A DNA stretch of 64,000 bases from Gaiellasilicea sp963850995 (GTDB taxonomy: Bacteria; Actinomycetota; Thermoleophilia; Gaiellales; Gaiellaceae): contig CAWKNQ010000013.1 in the NCBI GenBank assembly GCA_963850995.1, positions 372,001 to 436,000 on the forward strand. The letters run 5' to 3'. Position 1 is the stretch's first letter, and each line of letters opens with the position of its first letter. Below the pieces are notes generated by a model. It saw only the letters and a list, made by a program, of their open reading frames with translations, had not been told where the DNA came from and searched no databases. The translations under genes and the position numbers were made by a program. This document shows positions 60,150 to 64,000 of the stretch, piece after piece.

Positions 60150-61544
60150 TCACGCCCGCCAGCTCCCGGGCGCGTACGACGTCCGCACCGCTTCCACGTA
60201 CGGGACTGGGCCGACAACGGCACGGATCTCCGTCTGTTCGTGCGACTCGACCGTCGGCTTGGCGGTGCCGCCGTCCTCCTCACCCCAGACGAAGGTCACC
60301 TCCGTGCCGGGCTCCGCATAGTCGGCATCCAGCACGGCCAGGGTCAGCATCTTGCCCTCGTTCGAGCTGTAGCTGATCCACGTGGAGACGCCGACCGTCT
60401 CGCCGTCGACCGTGACGCGGTCGTACTGGTGCATCGCGTACACGGCGGACGGCCAGTCCATGAACTTCGCCCGGCCCGATGTCTGGAACATCGTGCCGAT
60501 CGTGCGCGTCACGTCCTCGTCGTCGAGCGCCAGCGTGACCTTCCGGCGATGCTCACCCTCGGCCATTCCTGCGAGCGCCTCGCGCCCGACGAAGTCGTGG
60601 TCGAACTTGAGGTAGCTCCCGTACCCGAGGTCCCAGGGCGTGAAGTAGTAGTCCTCGATGCGGTCGGAGACGAAGCTGCCTCCGATCGAGGCCGATCCCT
60701 CGTAGCCGGTTGCCGGCAGCCACTCGCGGTACGCCTTCAGCCCCTCCCCGGAGTAGACCGCAGGCAGCGGAGACGGGATCCAGCCCGACTCGATCGTGTT
60801 CGACGAGTACGCCCGGGCGCCCGCCAATCTGAGGCCGAACTCCTGGCCGGCCTCCACGAGCGCCTCGTGTACGGCTTCACCATCGTCCCACGGCCCGAAG
60901 AGCTCCCAGCCGGGCTGGCCGACCATTCCGTGACGGAGCGCGCCGGTGGTCCGTCCGGCGACCGTGACCGTCGTCGTGTGGAAGAACTCGAGCTCAGGCG
61001 GAGACTGCCCCAGCGCCTTCTCGAGCACCTGCATCGCTGTCGGGCCCTGCAGCTGGAAGCGGTAGAGCCTCCGTCGTCCGTCGCTCCGCAAGGCGGACCT
61101 GAGGTCCAGGTCGACCCGCACGTCGTGCCCACCGGTCTCGGCGTGGTAGGTCACCCAGTTCAGCGCCGGCGCACGACCCACGAGGTTGAAGCGGTTCTCT
61201 CCGAGCGGGAAGAGGATCACGTCGCCGATGACGTAGCCCTCCGGACTGCAGGGCACGAAGTGCTTGGCCCGGTCGGTGCCGAAGCCGTCGAAGCTGTTGA
61301 TCGCGAGACGAGACAGCAGCTTCAAGGCATCGGGGCCCTCCACCGCCAGGTCGTTCATGTGGAACGACTGGTTGAAGAGCACACAGCTCGTCTGCCAGGC
61401 CCGCTGCTCGTCGCGCCAGTTCGTGAACTCGGCCGGGACCCCGGGGAAGACGTTCGCCCCGGTCTGCGCGTTGCGCAGCAGCTCGACCGGGCTCTCGACG
61501 GAGCTCAGCACCTCCTCGAGACTCCGCTGCCCGTCAGAGAGCAC
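60150..61544 (-). CDS. ligM: LigM-like tetrahydrofolate-dependent aromatic O-demethylase
   Basis: This 464-residue GcvT-fold protein starts at the GTG at 61544, overlapping the gntR stop. It matches Sphingobium LigM along its length as I remember that sequence: EFTNWRDEQRAW, HMNDLAVEGPDALKLL, GRAPALNWVTYHAETGG, TLRHGM-like ALRHGMVGQPGWELFGP, NTIESGWIPSPLPAVYSG, KAYREWLPATGYE, GSFVSDRIEDYY, KFDHDFVGREAL and VWGEEDGGTAKPTVE. LigM moves the methyl group of vanillate or 3-O-methylgallate to tetrahydrofolate, giving protocatechuate. With PcaHG in the same window, vanillate demethylation is the likely role. Folate recycling genes are not in the window. Confidence 0.85.
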   Translation of the reverse strand: MLSDGQRSLEEVLSSVESPVELLRNAQTGANVFPGVPAEFTNWRDEQRAWQTSCVLFNQSFHMNDLAVEGPDALKLLSRLAINSFDGFGTDRAKHFVPCSPEGYVIGDVILFPLGENRFNLVGRAPALNWVTYHAETGGHDVRVDLDLRSALRSDGRRRLYRFQLQGPTAMQVLEKALGQSPPELEFFHTTTVTVAGRTTGALRHGMVGQPGWELFGPWDDGEAVHEALVEAGQEFGLRLAGARAYSSNTIESGWIPSPLPAVYSGEGLKAYREWLPATGYEGSASIGGSFVSDRIEDYYFTPWDLGYGSYLKFDHDFVGREALAGMAEGEHRRKVTLALDDEDVTRTIGTMFQTSGRAKFMDWPSAVYAMHQYDRVTVDGETVGVSTWISYSSNEGKMLTLAVLDADYAEPGTEVTFVWGEEDGGTAKPTVESHEQTEIRAVVGPVPYVEAVRTSYAPGSWRA

Positions 61545-62202
61545 CGCGACTCGCCATGTCGATGCCGCCCGGGAGCAGACCGCGCTGCACCGCCTGGGCG
61601 ACGTTGAACAGATGGGCACGCATCGCTTCCTCGGCCCGGTCGGCGTCTCCGGCCACGACCGCCTGCACGATCGCCGCGTGCTCCTCCACGGAGGCCGCCG
61701 AGCGGCCGGGAATGAGAATCGTCCGGTACTGGTACCGCACCGTCTGGGAGTTCAAGGCTCGGATGAGACGTAGAGCCGTGCTGTGTCCCGAGAGCTCGAG
61801 CAAGGCGGCATGGAGGTCGGCGTTCGCGTCCGATGCCCCGAGGAGGTCGCCGAGCTCGAGCAGCTCGCGCTGTCGTGCGAGACATGCCTGCAGTCGTGCG
61901 GCGCCGGCAGCGTCGATGCGCTGCGCGGTGAGCCTGACGGCCAGCCCTTCCAGGACCGCGCGGGCCTCGAGGATCTCGACCGCCTCTTCGTCGGAGACCT
62001 GCCGTACGCGCGCGCCTTTGTGCGGCTCCCGGACGACGAGCCCTTCCTGCTCGAGGCGGACGAGCGCCGTGCGCACCGCGCCGCGAGACATCTCGTAGGC
62101 CGTGCTGAGGTCCGATTCGACGAGACGAGCGTTGGGAGCGATGTCGCCGCGGACGATCGCTTCGCGAAGCGCGGCGTAGTCGGAAGTGCTCGCCACGGTC
62201 AC
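61534..62202 (-). CDS. GntR-family regulator, FCD subfamily (2)
   Basis: This 222-residue regulator has a helix-turn-helix LVESDLSTAYEMSRGAVRTAL followed by LEQEGLVVREPHKGARV, and an FCD domain with ILEARAVLEGLAVRL and the metal-binding His in ANADLHAALLELSGHS and VEEHAAIVQAV. The gene is translationally linked to ligM, so it is the best candidate regulator of the demethylase and perhaps of the liv genes. A 15-bp inverted repeat overlaps its own start, suggesting autoregulation. Confidence 0.87.
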   Translation of the reverse strand: MTVASTSDYAALREAIVRGDIAPNARLVESDLSTAYEMSRGAVRTALVRLEQEGLVVREPHKGARVRQVSDEEAVEILEARAVLEGLAVRLTAQRIDAAGAARLQACLARQRELLELGDLLGASDANADLHAALLELSGHSTALRLIRALNSQTVRYQYRTILIPGRSAASVEEHAAIVQAVVAGDADRAEEAMRAHLFNVAQAVQRGLLPGGIDMASRGAL

Positions 62203-62212
62203 GCATAGTGAC
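62198..62212. promoter_or_regulatory. Candidate autoregulatory operator of the second GntR gene
   Basis: GTCACGCATAGTGAC has perfect 5-bp arms and overlaps the GTG start at 62202. TGCGTCAC and TGCGTGAC also form a tandem pair. It lies between divergent genes, so one bound dimer could control both. Confidence 0.4.
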
Positions 62213-62255
62213 GCATGGTTGCAATATCGTCAACAATTCTGTTCAATCTCTGCCG

Positions 62256-63060
62256 GTGAGCTCGCTCACGGTCGCGGTACTCGGTCTCGGCGAGGCGGGG
62301 AGCCGGTTGGCGGCCGATCTCGTGGCTGCTGGAGTGGCCGTGCAAGCGTTTGACCCGCGACCACGGCCGCGATGTGGCCTCGATCGCGCGAATGCCGGAC
62401 GCCGCCTCGGCAGCCGCGGGTTGCGCGGCCGTGCTCTCGGTCAACGCCGCACGAGCCGCGCTCGAGGCGGCCGAGGCGGCGCTGCCCGCGTTGAGCGAAG
62501 CCACGCTCTACGCGGACCTGAACACCGCCTCGCCCGTCGCTGAAGAGGAAGCTGGCCGACGTGGTTGCCGAGCGCGGGTGCGCCGTTCGCGGACATCGCG
62601 CTGCTCGGCCCGATCCCGGAGCAGGGCCTCCACGCTCCGGTCCTCGCCTCCGGAGTCGGCGCGGCGCGTTCGCCGAGCTCTTCAGCCCGCCTCGGCATGC
62701 CGGTCAGAGTCATCTCGAAGGAGGCCGGGGACGCCGCTGCCCTCAAGCTCGTGCGCTCGGTGTTCATGAAGGGGCTCGCAGCGGCCGCAGTCGTCGAGAG
62801 CATGCAGGCGGCCGAAGCAGCAGGACACGAAGAGTGGCTGGCGCAGGAGATCGCAGAGGATGATCGGACGGCCGCTACCTCGAGCGTGCGCTGGAGGGAA
62901 GCCGAGACACACGCCGCGCGCCGTGTCGACGAGATGGAGGCGGCGCGCGAGACTTCTGCTCGAGCTGGGAGTCGAGCCCCGGATCGCCTCCGCGAGCGCG
63001 GCGCAGCTGCTTGAGCTTCTGAAGTCGGGGGCGATAAGCGATCGTGGCCGTGGCAGCCCG
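62256..63060 (+). pseudogene. NAD(P)-binding 6-phosphogluconate-dehydrogenase-like protein (DUF1932), frame broken repeatedly
   Basis: The first frame from GTG at 62256 gives a Rossmann fold (LTVAVLGLGEAGSRLAADLV). Later pieces follow in order in other frames: AAAGCAAVLSVNAARAALEA, then APFADIALLGPIPEQGLHAPV, then VISKEAGDAAALKLVRSVFM and GHEEWLAQEIAE (the DUF1932 C-terminal domain), then LLLELGVEPRIASASAAQLL to about 63040. At least four indels are needed, more than anywhere else in the window. The family contains NAD(P)-dependent hydroxy-acid dehydrogenases. The gene is divergent from gntR (2) and followed by the amidohydrolase. Confidence 0.6.
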
Positions 63061-63074
63061 CGCCAGCCGAGGAG

Positions 63075-63983
63075 ATGCGACCGAGCGAGCGGGCACGCAC
63101 GCTCGTCCAGGGCGCGTACGACCTCCACGTGCACGTCGACCCGGACGTGATCCCGCGCCGGATCGACGACGTCGCCCTCGCCCGCCGCTTCGCGGACGTC
63201 GGGCTCGCCGGCTTCGCCCTCAAGTCGCACTACACCTCGACCGCCGAGCGCGCGCAGATCGTCTCCGCCGTCGCCCCCGGCGTGCAGGCGATCGGAGCGC
63301 TGTCGCTCAACCGGGCGGTCGGCGGGATGAACGCGCTCGCCGTCGACATCGCCGCCCGCGAGGGCGCCCGCATCGTCTGGATGCCGACGGTCGACTCCCC
63401 GGCGGAGACCGCCGGCAGGACCGAGCCGAAGGAGGGCGACAGGGTGCCGCTCTGGGCGCGGCTCCAGCACGAGCTGCGCGAGCTCGGCCTCGGCATCGAG
63501 CCCGTGCACGTCACCGACGGCGAGGGACGACTCCTGCCCGAGACGCGCGACGTGCTGCGCACCATCGCCCGCCACGACCTCATCCTCGCGACGGGGCATC
63601 TCGCGCGGGAGGACACGTTCGCGGTCGTGGACGGAGCCTTCGAGGAGGGCGTCCGGCGCGTCGTCGTCACGCACCCGGAGTTCCCGTGCCAGGACTTCTC
63701 GCTCGAGGACCAGCGGGAGCTCGCCGCGCGCGGCTGCCTGCTCGAACGGTGCCTCAGCACTCCCCTGAGCGGCAAGACGACGTGGGAGCACGTCTTCGAC
63801 GGCGTCCGCGCCGTCGGCGTGGAGCGCACGCTCTTCTCCAGCGACTGCGGCAACCCGGACTACCCGGCGGTCGAGGACGGGCTCGCACTCTGGGCCGACC
63901 GCCTCCTCGGCGCCGGCTTCGACGAGGGTGAGGTGCGGGAGATGATCGTGGGACGGTCCCGGCAGCTCGCGGGGGCGGAATGA
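63075..63983 (+). CDS. Amidohydrolase-superfamily protein (DUF6282-like)
   Basis: The 302-residue TIM-barrel protein has an N-terminal metal motif YDLHVHVDPDVIPRR (H-x-H), the lysine-containing FALKSHYTSTAERA, ILATGHLARED, VVTHPEFPCQD and LFSSDCGNPDYPAVEDG (catalytic Asp). These fit a binuclear-type amidohydrolase. Some members hydrate or hydrolyse ring-cleavage products in aromatic degradation, which would suit the location, but no specific reaction can be claimed. It overlaps the next start in ATGA. Confidence 0.75.
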   Translation: MRPSERARTLVQGAYDLHVHVDPDVIPRRIDDVALARRFADVGLAGFALKSHYTSTAERAQIVSAVAPGVQAIGALSLNRAVGGMNALAVDIAAREGARIVWMPTVDSPAETAGRTEPKEGDRVPLWARLQHELRELGLGIEPVHVTDGEGRLLPETRDVLRTIARHDLILATGHLAREDTFAVVDGAFEEGVRRVVVTHPEFPCQDFSLEDQRELAARGCLLERCLSTPLSGKTTWEHVFDGVRAVGVERTLFSSDCGNPDYPAVEDGLALWADRLLGAGFDEGEVREMIVGRSRQLAGAE

Positions 63984-64000
63984 GCAGGCGGCTGCTCGTC
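63980..64000 (+). CDS. Start of a further gene, truncated by the window end
   Basis: An ATG at 63980 overlaps the preceding stop (ATGA) and opens MSRRLLV. Only seven codons are visible, so nothing can be said about function beyond likely co-transcription with the amidohydrolase gene. Confidence 0.45.

Noticed and set aside
57923..60283. A natural fusion of an exported binding protein with an ABC ATPase
   Set aside because: The two domains belong on opposite sides of the membrane, and a stop plus ribosome-binding sequence in the adjacent frame show a hidden gene boundary.

Overview
The window is about 64 kb of uniformly GC-rich DNA (heavy G/C at third codon positions, many GTG and TTG starts, frequent 4-bp GTGA/ATGA overlaps). 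The gene content is actinobacterial: MurT-GatD lipid II amidation, an FHA/MerR pair like mycobacterial GarA-Rv1828, an RsiG-type c-di-GMP protein with a single binding motif, and two RpoD-like sigma factors. Single-motif RsiG, HNH-associated-repeat proteins and the general style point to a deep actinobacterial lineage such as Thermoleophilia or Rubrobacteria. That placement is inference; there is no rRNA in the window.

Region 1 (1-24 kb) is a housekeeping core. It holds miaA, a diaminopimelate block (DapF-like epimerase, a DapC-DapD fusion, a frame-broken dapE), hflX, MazG and Nudix proteins, a PLP decarboxylase, gatD-murT, a leaderless gene of HNH-associated repeats, two convergent sigma factors, uppP, apt, the rsiG-FHA-merR operon, a nucleotidyltransferase/phosphomutase fusion and pgsA. 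Region 2 (24-35 kb) holds hutF, a 166-bp palindrome, secreted enzymes (GH5-like hydrolase, M14 carboxypeptidase), a large RTX-like repeat protein and a LAL-type LuxR regulator.

Region 3 (34.5-43 kb) is the best candidate for an undescribed system. A tightly coupled minus-strand operon encodes a zinc-type dehydrogenase, a degenerate 6-pyruvoyl-tetrahydropterin-synthase homologue, a glycosyltransferase, a methyltransferase, a flippase-like membrane protein and a RibD-type reductase. It faces a plus-strand gene for a CDP-alcohol phosphatidyltransferase fused to an LtaS/sulfatase-like domain. The set looks like a pathway for a glycosylated, exported or lipid-linked small molecule.

Region 4 (43-47 kb) has a secreted M1 peptidase, a leaderless small membrane protein between 31-bp direct repeats, tRNA-Pro(GGG), and a cysteine-desulfurase-like enzyme. 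Region 5 (47.4-64 kb) is an aromatic catabolic island: IclR regulator, aldehyde dehydrogenase, CoA transferase PcaIJ, protocatechuate 3,4-dioxygenase PcaHG, a secreted esterase, a Liv-type ABC importer, a LigM-like tetrahydrofolate-dependent O-demethylase, two GntR/FCD regulators, a dehydrogenase and an amidohydrolase. Together these suggest vanillin/vanillate to protocatechuate to beta-ketoadipate.

At least eight genes are broken by small indels, several of them loss of two bases in CG repeats. This pattern suggests consensus errors in a draft or metagenomic assembly at least as much as true pseudogenes, and it affects the reading of dapE, the haloperoxidase, pcaH, livF/livG/livK and the dehydrogenase at 62.3 kb.
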